DNA of 60,256 bases from the NCBI GenBank assembly GCA_947623595.1, contig CANQHC010000010.1, positions 1 through 60,256 on the forward strand, in the 5' to 3' direction. Below the pieces are notes generated by a model. It searched no databases and was not told the DNA's origin. It saw nothing but the letters and a program-made list of their open reading frames with translations. The position numbers and the translations under genes are program-made. The DNA is from an uncultured Clostridia bacterium (GTDB lineage: Bacteria > Bacillota > Clostridia > TANB77 > CAG-508). This document shows, piece by piece, positions 1-9,747 of this stretch. Positions within the stretch are counted from its first letter, which is position 1. Each line of letters opens with the position of its first letter.

Positions 1-48
1 TAAGCTCTTTTAAAATCTATTAAAACTTTTTAGAATTTTTCAAATGTT

Positions 49-1548
49 CTATGCCAAAGGTTTCATTGTTGGGAATAATAATACATCTCTAATAGATGCA
101 GAATCAGTAAGTAGCATAACAAGTCTATCAATTCCTATTCCTAGTCCACCTGTTGGAGGCATTCCATATTCTAAGGCTGTTACAAAATCATCATCCATCA
201 TATTAGCTTCTTCATCTCCAGCTTCTCTTGCTTCTACTTGTTTTTTAAATCTTTCATATTGGTCTATTGGATCATTTAATTCTGAATATGCATTTCCATA
301 TTCTCTTCCTCCAATAAATAATTCAAATCTTTCTGTTAAACGTGGATCTGATGGTTTTCTTTTAGTTAAAGGAGAAACTTCTACTGGATAATCATAAATA
401 AATGTTGGTTGTACTAAAGTGTCTTCTACTTTTGCTTCAAATACTTGACTAATAATATCTCCTCTCGTTAGTTTTAATTCATCTAACTCTACATTTAGTT
501 CTCTTGCTACTTTTATAGCTTGCTCATCTGTTTCAATTTCGTTAAAATCTATACCTGTTACTTCTTTAATTGCATCAATCATAGATATTCTTTTCCATGC
601 AGGAGTCAAATCAATTTCGGTTCCTTGATAAGTTATTTTGGTTGTTCCTAGTACTTTTAAAGCAGCTCTTGATATAATTTCTTCTGTTATATCCATCATA
701 TCATGATAATCTTGATATGCAGCATATAACTCTACATTTGTAAATTCTGGATTATGTTTAATATCCATTCCTTCATTTCTAAACATTCTTCCCATTTCAT
801 ATACTTTATCAAATCCACCAACAATTAATCTTTTTAAATATAATTCATTAGCAATTCTTAAATACATGTCTATGTCTAATGTATTATGATGTGTAATAAA
901 TGGTCTTGCATTTGCACCACCTGCTATAGTATTTAATATAGGTGTTTCTACTTCTAAATATCCTTTTTCATCTAATACATTTTTTACTTCTTTTAATATT
1001 TGAATTCTTTTTTTGAAAGTATCTTTTACTTCTGGATTTACTATTAAATCTACATATCTTTGACGATAACGTAAATCAGTATCTTTTAATCCATGAAATT
1101 TTTCTGGTAATGGTCTTAGTGATTTTGATAGAAGAGTCACCTCTTTAGCATGAATAGAAATTTCTCCTGTTTTTGTTTTAAATACAAAACCTGTAATTCC
1201 AATAATATCTCCAATATCATCTTCTTTAAATTGTTTATAGCTTTCTTCTCCTAATTCATTAATACTAACATAGCTCTGTATTTTTCCCTGTTCATCTTGT
1301 ATATGACAAAAAGAGGCTTTGCCCATGATTCTTTTTGCCATCATTCTACCAGCAATTGTAACATCTTTTCCCTCTAATTCTTCATAATTATCTTTAATTT
1401 GTTTACTATTATGGGTTGTTACAAATTTCGTAATTTGAAATGGATCTTTCCCATCCTCTTGAAGTTTTGCTAGTTTTTCTCTTCTTACTTTCATTAATTG
1501 ATTTAAGTCTAATTCTTGTTCTTGATTGCTATTTTCATTTTCTTCCAT
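49..1548 (-). CDS. lysS: lysyl-tRNA synthetase, class II
   Basis: Charges tRNA-Lys with lysine in the cytoplasm. The 499-aa protein has an N-terminal OB-fold anticodon-binding domain (about residues 50-160) and a class II catalytic core. Motif 2 reads [15 protein letters not shown], and motif 3, near the C-terminus, reads [12 protein letters not shown]. Length and order match bacterial LysRS. The ATG at 1548 is chosen because GGAGG lies 7 bases upstream; a start 16 codons further out lacks such a site. No greA or dus gene is next to it, unlike many Firmicutes. Its stop is 48 bases from the window edge, so any downstream partner is not visible. Confidence 0.97.
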   Translation of the reverse strand: MEENENSNQEQELDLNQLMKVRREKLAKLQEDGKDPFQITKFVTTHNSKQIKDNYEELEGKDVTIAGRMMAKRIMGKASFCHIQDEQGKIQSYVSINELGEESYKQFKEDDIGDIIGITGFVFKTKTGEISIHAKEVTLLSKSLRPLPEKFHGLKDTDLRYRQRYVDLIVNPEVKDTFKKRIQILKEVKNVLDEKGYLEVETPILNTIAGGANARPFITHHNTLDIDMYLRIANELYLKRLIVGGFDKVYEMGRMFRNEGMDIKHNPEFTNVELYAAYQDYHDMMDITEEIISRAALKVLGTTKITYQGTEIDLTPAWKRISMIDAIKEVTGIDFNEIETDEQAIKVARELNVELDELKLTRGDIISQVFEAKVEDTLVQPTFIYDYPVEVSPLTKRKPSDPRLTERFELFIGGREYGNAYSELNDPIDQYERFKKQVEAREAGDEEANMMDDDFVTALEYGMPPTGGLGIGIDRLVMLLTDSASIRDVLLFPTMKPLA

Positions 1549-1617
1549 AAGCAATCCTCCCTTTCTTTTAATTTTAACGCTATTATTATATATCATAACT
1601 TATAATATGTAAAGTAG

Positions 1618-1650
1618 AAAATGAAGAGAGCAACTTGCCCTCTTCATTTA
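1618..1650 (-). terminator. rho-independent terminator after the SleB-like gene
   Basis: A 10-bp stem (AAATGAAGAG pairing with CTCTTCATTT) is followed by a short T-rich tail on the minus strand. It sits between the stop of the hydrolase gene and the start of lysS. Confidence 0.6.
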
Positions 1651-1671
1651 CTCACGAATGACAATTATACA

Positions 1672-2610
1672 CTACCATTTATTGTACACATATACAGTCA
1701 AAGTATCATTGGGATTTTTTGTTTTCCAATTATCAACAGCATAAGTAGACTCTATTTCTTTTTTTCTTGTAACAGTACCTATATAAAATGCCGTTATTCC
1801 TTTATCAGGTTCTAATACATTTCCGCTAAGAAACTCTCTAGCATTTCTAATGCATTGTTCATCAGGTTCACGCCAAAAACTTCCTCCCGGTGCCACACAT
1901 CCAAATTGATATTTCCCTTTATACTTAAAAAACAAAGCACTTTTCAAGTCTCCATCTCCATTGGATACTTGTGGATCAAAAGCTCTTACTACTGCGACAC
2001 GGAAGTTTGCTTGTTGTGATTCGTCAGTACCTCCTCTAGCTTCACTCATAGCCAAATGTGAAAGAAGATATACATTATCTTCAAAGCTTCCTTTTAGATA
2101 TGGAATCAATTCCACAATCTTTGCATTCGGATCAGCCAAAATTTCTTCCAAAGGCCTTTGAGTAGTACTAGTTTCTTCATTCACTGGAATAGTTACACTT
2201 TCATCTTGGAGTAGACCTTCATTGTTAGAAATTGCTAAACTATCTTCTTCTAATATTCTTTTTGTTTCACTTTCATCAATTTCAGACTTTTCTGAAGGCG
2301 TTAAATTTACCTCTTCTGTTTCTTCCATACCTGACAATACTTCATCTTTTTTTATTAATTTAAAATCTTCTATCTTGTCATTGTCATATTCTGCAGTAAA
2401 CATTTGAGTACGTTTCTCAATTACTTCATTAAAGTCATCAATAATATCTACTTTGCTTATGCTTTCTTGGTTTTGTTCAAAAGAAATTGTTTTTGGCATT
2501 ACAGCCATATTTTTTGCTTTAACATTGTTGGTAGCCACCCACCATAAGCAGGCAACTGAGATTACTGTAAAAGTAATCATTTGAATAATTTCTTTCTTCC
2601 TTTGTTGCAT
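1672..2610 (-). CDS. membrane-anchored SleB-like cell-wall hydrolase
   Basis: 312 aa. One N-terminal transmembrane segment (about 10-27) is followed by a low-complexity acidic/Ser-Thr linker to about residue 165 and a C-terminal domain. That domain resembles the Hydrolase_2/SleB family of spore cortex-lytic and vegetative cell-wall hydrolases: HLAMSEARGG (candidate catalytic Glu), then FGCVAPGGSFWREPDEQC and IRNAREFLSG. SleB proteins cut peptidoglycan at muramic-delta-lactam, but here the lactam specificity cannot be read from sequence. AGGAG lies 11 bases before the ATG. It is a single-gene unit with its own terminator. The family call is from motif resemblance only. Confidence 0.55.
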   Translation of the reverse strand: MQQRKKEIIQMITFTVISVACLWWVATNNVKAKNMAVMPKTISFEQNQESISKVDIIDDFNEVIEKRTQMFTAEYDNDKIEDFKLIKKDEVLSGMEETEEVNLTPSEKSEIDESETKRILEEDSLAISNNEGLLQDESVTIPVNEETSTTQRPLEEILADPNAKIVELIPYLKGSFEDNVYLLSHLAMSEARGGTDESQQANFRVAVVRAFDPQVSNGDGDLKSALFFKYKGKYQFGCVAPGGSFWREPDEQCIRNAREFLSGNVLEPDKGITAFYIGTVTRKKEIESTYAVDNWKTKNPNDTLTVYVYNKW

Positions 2611-2833
2611 AATTTTGCCATTCTCCTTTTTTTCTTGGCACTATAGTACCAATTGATAAAGCATTCGCTTTTTTATTATATCATATGATTAATATTTTTT
2701 CAAGCTTTGCTTGTGTTTCTAAGGTTTTGCGTTTCCAGCATTATGTTAATTCTTTTTTTACGTATTCTAATTACATCTTTTCACTTAGATTTATTACTTT
2801 TTCTTATTATATATTTTTAATTTTCTCTATTAT

Positions 2834-4462
2834 TTATCCAGCTTTTCTTAATTCTTTAGCATGTTCCTTTGCTATTTGCGTAATATTTCCTGAAGAAATA
2901 CGAGCAATTTCCTCTATAACCTCTTCTTCTGTTAATTTTTTAATATGTGTATATGTTTTTTCTCCTTCTATTTTTTTACTTATGAAATAATTATAATCCC
3001 CTTTAGCAGTAATTGATGCTGAATGTGTAATACATAAAACTTGTTCTTTACTAGATATCTGTTTAAGTTTTTCTCCAACTGCTTTAGAAGCCTTTCCACT
3101 CATGCCAGTATCGATTTCATCAAACACTAAGGTAGAAACTTTGTCTACACTAGCAAGTACAGTTTTAATTGCTAACATAATACGTGACATTTCTCCTCCT
3201 GAAGCAATTTTTACAAGAGGCTTTACTTCTTCTCCTACATTAGTACAAACAAAAAACTCAATTTTATCTAATCCATTTTGATTAAAATTGTTTTCACTTA
3301 TTTCATCTATTTGTACTGAAAATTTAGCATTGTTCATTTCTAAATTTGCTAATTCACAATTTATTTTTTTTGAAAGCTTTAGACTTTGTGTTTTTCGCTC
3401 TTCTCTCATTTCTTTTGCTAATATTAACATTTGCTTTTCTAATTCTGTTAACTCTGTTTTTAATTTTTTATTTACTTGTTCTATATTTTGTATTTTATTT
3501 ATTTCATCATCTATATTGGATTGATATTCTAATATAGCTTGTATACTATTTCCATATTTTCTTTTTAGAGAATAAATTAAATCCAATCTATTTTCCACCT
3601 CATTCTGCGTTTGTCCATCAAACTCGGTCTCATCTTTCATATAGGAAATATCTCTTGCCATTTCTTGAATATCATAATAAATACTTTTTAAATTTGCTAA
3701 TTTTTCTTTATAAATATCTCCACAGTCCTCTATTTTTTCTAAATTTCTAATACAATTACTAATACTACTAACTATATTTTCATTTAATTCTATATCTATA
3801 GAGTTCATGCAATTTTGTAACTTTTCTGCATTATGCATCATTTTACTTTTTTCTTCTAGTTCTTCTTCTTCTCCTAACTTTAATTTTGCCATTTGAATTT
3901 CATTAAATTGATAATTCAAAAGATCTAGCTTTCTTGCTTTTTCCTGTTCATCTCCATAGTTATTTTTCAATTCTTGTTTTATTTTATTATATTGTTGATA
4001 TAGATTTTGATATTTTTCTTTCTTATCTTGTAATTTTTCTCCAATAAATCTATCTAAATAAAGAATATGCTCGGCTGGATTTAATAATAATTGATTATCA
4101 TGTTGGGCATGAATTTCTATCAATTGGCTCATAGTTTCTCTTAATTCATTAACGGTTACTAACCTACCATTTATTTTGCATGAACTCCTACCATTTGTAT
4201 GAACTTCCCTTGATACTATTATATTTCCATCCATTGCAATACCATTTTCTGGGCAGTAAATATTAGCTTCAATATATGAAAATTCTTCTCCTTTTCTAAT
4301 CATATCTTTTGAAAACCTTCCTCCTGCAATAATAGCAATTGAACCTATAATTAAGGTTTTACCTGCGCCTGTTTCACCTGTTAATATATTAAGCCCTTCA
4401 TTAAAATCAACAGTTAAATCATCTATAATACCTACGTTTTTTATATGTAATGTAGTAATCAT
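2834..4462 (-). CDS. recN: DNA repair protein RecN
   Basis: SMC-like ATPase that acts early in double-strand-break repair. The 542-aa protein has Walker A GETGAGKT near residue 30, a long central coiled coil (about 150-360), the ABC signature SGGEMSR, and Walker B LVFDEIDTGMSG. The N-terminus ITTLHIKNVGIIDDL is typical. The ATG at 4462 is preferred over an in-frame GTG three codons upstream because AAGGAG then has an 8-base spacing. In many Firmicutes recN follows argR or the isoprenoid genes; here it stands alone, flanked by AT-rich non-coding DNA. Confidence 0.96.
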   Translation of the reverse strand: MITTLHIKNVGIIDDLTVDFNEGLNILTGETGAGKTLIIGSIAIIAGGRFSKDMIRKGEEFSYIEANIYCPENGIAMDGNIIVSREVHTNGRSSCKINGRLVTVNELRETMSQLIEIHAQHDNQLLLNPAEHILYLDRFIGEKLQDKKEKYQNLYQQYNKIKQELKNNYGDEQEKARKLDLLNYQFNEIQMAKLKLGEEEELEEKSKMMHNAEKLQNCMNSIDIELNENIVSSISNCIRNLEKIEDCGDIYKEKLANLKSIYYDIQEMARDISYMKDETEFDGQTQNEVENRLDLIYSLKRKYGNSIQAILEYQSNIDDEINKIQNIEQVNKKLKTELTELEKQMLILAKEMREERKTQSLKLSKKINCELANLEMNNAKFSVQIDEISENNFNQNGLDKIEFFVCTNVGEEVKPLVKIASGGEMSRIMLAIKTVLASVDKVSTLVFDEIDTGMSGKASKAVGEKLKQISSKEQVLCITHSASITAKGDYNYFISKKIEGEKTYTHIKKLTEEEVIEEIARISSGNITQIAKEHAKELRKAG

Positions 4463-4532
4463 ATAACACACTCCTTATACAAATTTTTGTTTGTACATCG
4501 TTATTATATACCAAATTTTTGTTTTGTCAATT

Positions 4533-4610
4533 ATTTTTATTATTTTTTTATATTTTATTATTTTTTTATATTTTATTATTTTTTTATATTTTATTATTTT
4601 TTATATTTTT
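4533..4610. repeat. AT-only tandem repeat, 18-bp unit
   Basis: About four copies of TATTTTATTATTTTTTTA lie head to tail. They fall in the 306-base gene-free interval between recN and the flavodoxin-like gene. Apart from this and the terminator at its far end I see nothing else in that interval. Confidence 0.75.
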
Positions 4611-4731
4611 TGCTAATATACTTCATCACCCCTCTTTATTAATCATCATAAACCTAACGTCAATAAGTAGAAAAAATTAAAGTAAAAAAGTGCAAATAAA
4701 CTCTAAAAAAATAGTCATCAATTAATAAATC

Positions 4732-4762
4732 AAAAAAACACTGAAAAACCAGTGCTTTTTTT
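4732..4762 (-). terminator. terminator of the flavodoxin-like gene
   Basis: A short GC stem (CACTG/CAGTG) is flanked by A and T runs on both sides, so it could work in both directions. It lies 7 bases past the stop codon of the minus-strand gene. Confidence 0.75.
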
Positions 4763-4768
4763 CTTTTA

Positions 4769-5182
4769 TTAATATATTTTATTATTAGTTTTTACAATCT
4801 TCTGTGCAAATTCGGCTACATCTTTTAAATCATTTTCATTTGGTCTTTTTCTATATAATATTCCCAATGCTCCTTTGCAGTGAAATTCTTCATCTCCAAT
4901 AGGAATATCTTTCTCATTTAATAATTTTTTTACTTTCTTTGAAATTTTCGCAGTACTAAAATTAATAACTTTTCCAACTTTTATTCTTATATCTTCTATA
5001 AAATTCTTTACATTTTCATCAATTCTACCACAATAATCAGAACTTCCTAAAAATAATATATCCACATCTTCCATAAGTAATGCATCTGTTGTTTTAGCTT
5101 CAACACCAACTGCTCTTGCAATTGCTTCTGCTAATTTTTTAGTATTTCCTCTTCTTGAAAAATATCTAACTTCAATTTTCAT
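4769..5182 (-). CDS. flavodoxin-like domain protein
   Basis: 137 aa. The N-terminus EVRYFSRRGNTKKLAEAIA fits the FMN phosphate-binding loop of flavodoxins (S/T-x-T/R-G-N-T). DILFLGSSDYCGRID fits the second flavin-contacting strand-loop. Flavodoxins carry single electrons between redox enzymes; the partner here cannot be told. The gene is monocistronic with GGAGAG upstream of the ATG and its own terminator. At 137 aa it is close to the short-chain flavodoxin size. Some flavodoxin-fold proteins of this kind are not redox carriers, so the electron-transfer role is inferred. Confidence 0.7.
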   Translation of the reverse strand: MKIEVRYFSRRGNTKKLAEAIARAVGVEAKTTDALLMEDVDILFLGSSDYCGRIDENVKNFIEDIRIKVGKVINFSTAKISKKVKKLLNEKDIPIGDEEFHCKGALGILYRKRPNENDLKDVAEFAQKIVKTNNKIY

Positions 5183-5327
5183 ATTATTCTCTCCAAACTA
5201 CATATTATATACTCTTTGTAATAAATTTTAATTTTTTCATTCATAATTGCTGTTCATTAGATTTTTTTTATAAAAAATATATGCAATTTTCTCGATCAAT
5301 GTATGAAACTTTATATACAAATTAATA

Positions 5328-5369
5328 AAATATAGAGCTACCAAATTCTACCATTGTTGCTCTATATTT
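5328..5369 (-). terminator. terminator of tRNA-Glu
   Basis: An 11-bp stem (AAATATAGAGC/GCTCTATATTT) begins 4 bases past the CCA end of the tRNA. On the minus strand it is followed by TTATTAATTTG. Confidence 0.75.
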
Positions 5370-5372
5370 TTT

Positions 5373-5447
5373 TGGTGACCCCTACGGGAATCGAACCCAT
5401 GATTCAGCCTTGAGAGGGCTGCGTCTTAACCGCTTGACCAAGGGGCC
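5373..5447 (-). tRNA. tRNA-Glu (anticodon CTC)
   Basis: Cloverleaf read on the minus strand: acceptor GGCCCCT pairs with AGGGGTC before ACCA; the anticodon stem CAGCC/GGCTG encloses the loop CTCTCAA, giving anticodon CTC; the T-arm contains GGTTCGATTCC. CCA is encoded. The anticodon reads GAG codons. The usual TTC species must be elsewhere in the genome. Confidence 0.95.
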
Positions 5448-5514
5448 TTGTTTCTAAATTACTTTATTAATAATACCATATTTCTAATAGTTTAGTCAAT
5501 TACTTTGTAACTTT

Positions 5515-5907
5515 TTACAATACTTTTTTCAATATAAAATTTAATCTTTCATATTGATTAGTTAAATATAAATATCCTATTAAAGCTTCAAATGCAGTGG
5601 CATACCTGTATTCATGTAAACTAGCATTCTTAGCGATATGATGTGTTTGAGTATTTCTTCCTCTTCTGACTATTTCTAATTCTTCTTGAGTCAAATCATT
5701 TTCTATTTTTCTTAAAATATCTGCTTGTGCTTTTGCCTTCACATATTTTATTGCTTCTGTATGTAATTTATGTGGTTTTAAGTCTGTATTATTAACAAGC
5801 TGTGTACGAATATATAATTCGTATACTGCATCTCCAACATAGGCCCATGTAATAGGCGATATTTGATTTATTTCTTCTTCTCCTTTTATACATTTTAATT
5901 TTTCCAT
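5515..5907 (-). CDS. mrnC: Mini-ribonuclease 3 (23S rRNA maturation)
   Basis: 130 aa, RNase III-type catalytic domain with no double-stranded-RNA-binding domain. In Bacillus the homologue trims the ends of 23S rRNA precursor. Diagnostic segments are the metal-site helix WAYVGDAVYELYIR and the second acidic helix EYRYATAFEALIGYLYL. The start lies 2 bases after the rbgA stop, and its ribosome-binding site (AAAGGGG) overlaps the last rbgA codons, so the two are probably translationally coupled. Both products act on the 50S subunit, which makes the pairing functionally sensible. In other Firmicutes mrnC sits next to cysS; that gene is absent here. Confidence 0.92.
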   Translation of the reverse strand: MEKLKCIKGEEEINQISPITWAYVGDAVYELYIRTQLVNNTDLKPHKLHTEAIKYVKAKAQADILRKIENDLTQEELEIVRRGRNTQTHHIAKNASLHEYRYATAFEALIGYLYLTNQYERLNFILKKVL

Positions 5908-5909
5908 TT

Positions 5910-6845
5910 TTACCCCTTTTCTAAAGTAATTTTTCCTAATTTACCACTTCTAAAATCTTCTAATAAAATTGTTGCAACCCTTTCTTGGTTTATTTCTCCT
6001 CCAGAAATAATTGCTCCCCTCTTCTTACCTATTAAATTCATTATTTCTAACACTTTTTCATTCTCTTGTAATTCTTTATTATCCATAATGTCTTTTATCT
6101 CACCTTCGCTTAATTTATATCTTTCTATTAAATTAGGCATATATTCTCTTGTTAATTTTTTTAATAGTTCAAAACCTATCTCAATTGTTTGTAAAACATC
6201 ATCTTTTATTGTTCCTGTATATGCTAAGTTTAAAGCTATATTTTGAGAGTCTAGTTTAGGCCATAACACTCCTGGTGTATCTAGCAACTCTATTTGATTT
6301 GATAACTTAATCCATTGTTTTTGTCTTGTAACTCCTGGTTTATTTCCAACTTGTGCAGTATTTCTTTTAGCTAATCTATTAATAAATGACGACTTTCCAA
6401 CATTAGGAATTCCTAAGATTATCATTCGTATTGACTTACCAACTCTTCCCTGCCTATTATATTTCTCATTAGAATATACTTGAGGTATTTTCTGCATTAC
6501 TTCTGAAATTCCTTTACCTGAAACAGAATCTACTAAAATCGCTGGTATTCCTTGTTTTTCAAAATTTTCTACCCATTTTTTATTTTCTTTTTCACAAGAC
6601 AAATCACATTTATTTAAAATAACAATCCTCATTTTATCTTTTATTATTTCTTTAATATCTGGATTTTGGCTGGAAAGTGGAATTCTAGCATCTAATATCT
6701 CCACAACAATATCAATTAATTTCAAATCTTCTATTATTTGTCTTCTAGTTTTGGCCATATGACCAGGATACCATGATATCGCTACTTTTGAAAACTTTTT
6801 TGAGTCATCTATATTATTGTTTAATTCACTATTTTTTCTTTGCAT
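5910..6845 (-). CDS. rbgA: ribosome biogenesis GTPase RbgA (YlqF)
   Basis: Circularly permuted GTPase needed for late 50S assembly. The G motifs occur in permuted order: NKCD (G4) before GIPNVGKSSFIN (G1, Walker A) and LDTPG (G3). The family hallmark WYPGHMAK is at about residues 25-32. The 311-aa protein is about 25 residues longer than usual at the N-terminus, with a charged, Asn-rich leader. The upstream ATG has an AGGTGA site at suitable distance, so the extension looks real. The C-terminal helical 23S rRNA-binding region is present. First gene of the rbgA-mrnC pair. Confidence 0.95.
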   Translation of the reverse strand: MQRKNSELNNNIDDSKKFSKVAISWYPGHMAKTRRQIIEDLKLIDIVVEILDARIPLSSQNPDIKEIIKDKMRIVILNKCDLSCEKENKKWVENFEKQGIPAILVDSVSGKGISEVMQKIPQVYSNEKYNRQGRVGKSIRMIILGIPNVGKSSFINRLAKRNTAQVGNKPGVTRQKQWIKLSNQIELLDTPGVLWPKLDSQNIALNLAYTGTIKDDVLQTIEIGFELLKKLTREYMPNLIERYKLSEGEIKDIMDNKELQENEKVLEIMNLIGKKRGAIISGGEINQERVATILLEDFRSGKLGKITLEKG

Positions 6846-6950
6846 TTCTTCACCTACTTTTTATTATTTACATATTTTTTTGATTTTTTGCCTGTAAATT
6901 TTTATATTTCAAATTTTATTCTTAAATATTCACATTACTTATAAAATATA

Positions 6951-7763
6951 TTATTTTTTACTGCAACTAAAATTAATTAATATACCTTTTGCTTCATATC
7001 CTGCGTTAATGTAAGCTTTATTTGATGGAATATAGTTATAATCAGTATATAACAATGGAACTAATCCTTTATCTAAAATATCATTAGTCATAATGTATAT
7101 TAAATTAGCAGCATATCCTTTTCTTCTTTCTTGGACAGGTGTATATACATGATTAATTTTTGCCTGTTCTTCTGTTATACTATAACTTGCCATACAAACT
7201 ATTTTGCTTTCTGAATTTCTTAATATGTAAAATTTATCATCAGAAATAAATTCTTCAGCATCTTTTTCTGCTTGTTCCATTGTAATTGGACTAACTCCAT
7301 TCATTTCAATATTATCATCATACCAATATTTGGCTAATACTTTACTATCACTTTCTGTAGCTTTTGATAAAGTTCCATCACATGTTTTAGGTACTTTTGT
7401 TTTATTACATATTAAAAATCCCATTTCAAAGTAATCATCATTATTTAGGTTTTCAAAATTTCTTTCTACCAACAAATCGTATAATTCTTTTTTACATGTA
7501 AATTTATCTCTATCATTGTCTGTTAAATATATTTTAATTAATTCTTCAATTTCTTCTATTTTAGAATTATCTAAATTATCAATTGTCCATATCCATGTAG
7601 GTAAATTCTTAGAACCTCTACAAAAAATGTAGCTTTCTTCATCACTATAAAGCTCTAGTTCCGGACTTGGTAAATTTTTAAATATTAAATTGAATTTATA
7701 TTTATCTTTTTGAAACTCTTGACTCATAAAAATTTTGTTATTTGGTTTAATTTCCTTGAACAT
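6951..7763 (-). CDS. GNAT-family N-acetyltransferase
   Basis: 270 aa. The C-terminal half is a GNAT domain (about 130-265). The acetyl-CoA pyrophosphate loop is in VYTPVQERRKGYAANLI (R-R-K-G-Y-A form of Q/RxxGxG/A), followed by the beta-5/alpha-4 segment LYTDYNYIPSNKAYINAGY. The first 120 residues form a less conserved domain, as in two-domain GNAT proteins. The substrate is not evident. AAAGG precedes the ATG. It is followed after 48 bases by the HD-domain gene in the direction of the neighbouring rbgA cluster, but no functional link is visible. Confidence 0.8.
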   Translation of the reverse strand: MFKEIKPNNKIFMSQEFQKDKYKFNLIFKNLPSPELELYSDEESYIFCRGSKNLPTWIWTIDNLDNSKIEEIEELIKIYLTDNDRDKFTCKKELYDLLVERNFENLNNDDYFEMGFLICNKTKVPKTCDGTLSKATESDSKVLAKYWYDDNIEMNGVSPITMEQAEKDAEEFISDDKFYILRNSESKIVCMASYSITEEQAKINHVYTPVQERRKGYAANLIYIMTNDILDKGLVPLLYTDYNYIPSNKAYINAGYEAKGILINFSCSKK

Positions 7764-7811
7764 ATTTTTTCATTCCTTTACATATTATCTTTTTATCTCA
7801 TCATAACTTTT

Positions 7812-8252
7812 CTAATTTTCACTTCTTAACTTTGATATTAATATATCTGCATTTTTATAAGTTATTGAATTTTCTCCATATCTATTTTTAATATCTTCTA
7901 GTCTTTTTGTATAACCTATATCATTACCATATCTATCAATTTGCATGTCTGCTTTATTCAATATTTGTAAAAATAATGATGAGTATTGTGTATTTATATC
8001 TCCATGATAATAAACTTCTTTCCAATATTTATAATTATTTCTTTTTAATATTTCTCCGCCTATATGTTCATGACCTAAATTATTTCCATACTCATAACCA
8101 ATATCATGATTCAATCCTAACACAAATAAATCTTGTAATTCATTATCATTTAGATTATATTCTTTTCCTATTTCAATCATTTTTCTAGCGACTGCTAAAC
8201 TGTGTCTTAATCTAGCTTCATCCATATTTTTCTCCATAATTATCTTTTTCAT
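7812..8252 (-). CDS. HD-domain phosphohydrolase-like protein
   Basis: 146 aa with the metal-binding pattern of HD hydrolases: RLRHSLAVA (first His), NHDIGYE (the HD pair), and HEHIGGEI, with a later NKADMQIDRYG giving the final Asp. Such proteins hydrolyse nucleotides or phosphoesters; the substrate is unknown. The ATG at 8252 has no good ribosome-binding site. An internal ATG at 8225, preceded by TGGAG at 6 bases, gives a start five residues before the first motif and may be the true one. Confidence 0.75.
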   Translation of the reverse strand: MKKIIMEKNMDEARLRHSLAVARKMIEIGKEYNLNDNELQDLFVLGLNHDIGYEYGNNLGHEHIGGEILKRNNYKYWKEVYYHGDINTQYSSLFLQILNKADMQIDRYGNDIGYTKRLEDIKNRYGENSITYKNADILISKLRSEN

Positions 8253-8317
8253 CAGATATTTAATAATCCTTTAATCTGAAAGTGAGTATTTTAAATGCTT
8301 CCAATATTTTAACACAA

Positions 8318-8348
8318 AAGCAAGCAATTTTCAAATAATTGCTTGCTT
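8318..8348 (-). terminator. terminator of the kinase/binding-protein operon
   Basis: A 12-bp perfect stem (AAGCAAGCAATT/AATTGCTTGCTT) is followed by TTTTGTG on the minus strand, 20 bases past the stop codon of the solute-binding protein. Confidence 0.85.
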
Positions 8349-8367
8349 AATATAATTTATATTATTT

Positions 8368-9732
8368 TCATTCATGTAACTTACTATTAGCATATCCTTC
8401 ATTTATAGCTTTATTGCAATCATCTTCTATTAATTTTGCTATTTCTTCTGCTGATTTTTCGCCATATAATAATTCTTTAATATCCTTATAAAATACTTCT
8501 CTTACTTTTCTCCAGGCAGGTGCATTTCCTGTAAAATTCCATCCTGAATCATTATTGTCTATGTATTTTTGTTTACTTTTTAGCTCATCTGCATATTTTA
8601 TTGCAATTTTATTACTACATGGTATTGCACCAGCTGAATACTCTAAATATTCTTCATTTTCATATACAAATTTTATAAAATCTTTTGCAACTTTTAATCT
8701 TTGTTCATCTCCATTATCAAATACCTCGAATCCCGTCAAGAAAGTTGTATTAAAACCTTTTCCATCTATTGAAGGAAAATTTACATGTCCATAGTCAAAA
8801 TCTACTTTGCTAATTGTTGCATCCAATACTGCATTATTTATATAAATAGCTAATTGACCATTCATAAATAAATCATAACAATCATTAATTTCTATATTTT
8901 CTGCATTAGCAGGAAAATATCCTTTTTTATTACAATCCATCAACCATTGTACAGCTTTTATTCCTTCAGGAGTTGTTAATTTCACTCTTCCATTTTCATC
9001 AAAGAACGTACTTCCTCTGCTACGAAGAAGAGTTATAACATGTGTATCTCCCATTTCATTTTTTCCAAACATTAACATTGGATATGTATTATTAGGTAAT
9101 TTTTTGTGCAATGTTTCAAGAATTTTATCCCAATCATCTAAAGACCAATTCTGAATCACATCTTTATCTGTTATATATTTATCAAGACCTACTTGTTTGA
9201 ATAAATTTTTATTATAACATAGAGTATTTTGCATACCTGTATATGGCATCATGTATGTTTTATTATTTATTTTACTAATATCCCAGTAACTACTTTCTAT
9301 GTCATTTCTGATTTCTTCTGAAATTATATCATCTAATGGAACAACATTTCCTGTATGAACATAGGTTGACATATTAAAATATTCTTCAAATAAAATGTCT
9401 GTAGCGTTTTGTGTTCCAAAGCATCCTATTATTTGCTCATCTTCCTCTGCTTTTGCAAACTGGATAACTTGTATATTAACATTTGCATCTTTATATTGTT
9501 CTTCAAATGCTGTAGCTAACTTTTTTACAAAAGTATATGAATCATTTATTTCTTTATCTTTGTATGTGGTCATTTGTAATACTGGAGTTTTTATGATTAG
9601 ATTAATTTCCGGCTTCTGCTCCAATTTATCATCATTATTAGTGTTATTATTATTTATATAAAAATATCCACCTATTAATATTACTGCTAATATTATAAAA
9701 ACTATAAAGATTATAATTGTTTTTTTACTCAT
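8368..9732 (-). CDS. membrane-anchored extracellular solute-binding protein (ABC family 1)
   Basis: 454 aa. An uncleaved-looking N-terminal hydrophobic segment (about 5-27) has no lipobox cysteine. The remaining sequence resembles family 1 sugar-binding proteins: AFEEQYKDANVNIQV, MMPYTGMQNTLCYNKNLF (typical hinge strand), SLDDWDKILETL, and a C-terminal SAGAIPCSNK. No permease or ATPase gene is nearby. The only partner is the hybrid histidine kinase 15 bases upstream, in the same transcript. I infer that it presents a ligand to the kinase instead of feeding a transporter. AAAGGAG precedes the ATG. Confidence 0.85.
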   Translation of the reverse strand: MSKKTIIIFIVFIILAVILIGGYFYINNNNTNNDDKLEQKPEINLIIKTPVLQMTTYKDKEINDSYTFVKKLATAFEEQYKDANVNIQVIQFAKAEEDEQIIGCFGTQNATDILFEEYFNMSTYVHTGNVVPLDDIISEEIRNDIESSYWDISKINNKTYMMPYTGMQNTLCYNKNLFKQVGLDKYITDKDVIQNWSLDDWDKILETLHKKLPNNTYPMLMFGKNEMGDTHVITLLRSRGSTFFDENGRVKLTTPEGIKAVQWLMDCNKKGYFPANAENIEINDCYDLFMNGQLAIYINNAVLDATISKVDFDYGHVNFPSIDGKGFNTTFLTGFEVFDNGDEQRLKVAKDFIKFVYENEEYLEYSAGAIPCSNKIAIKYADELKSKQKYIDNNDSGWNFTGNAPAWRKVREVFYKDIKELLYGEKSAEEIAKLIEDDCNKAINEGYANSKLHE

Positions 9733-9747
9733 AATTTTTGCTCCTTT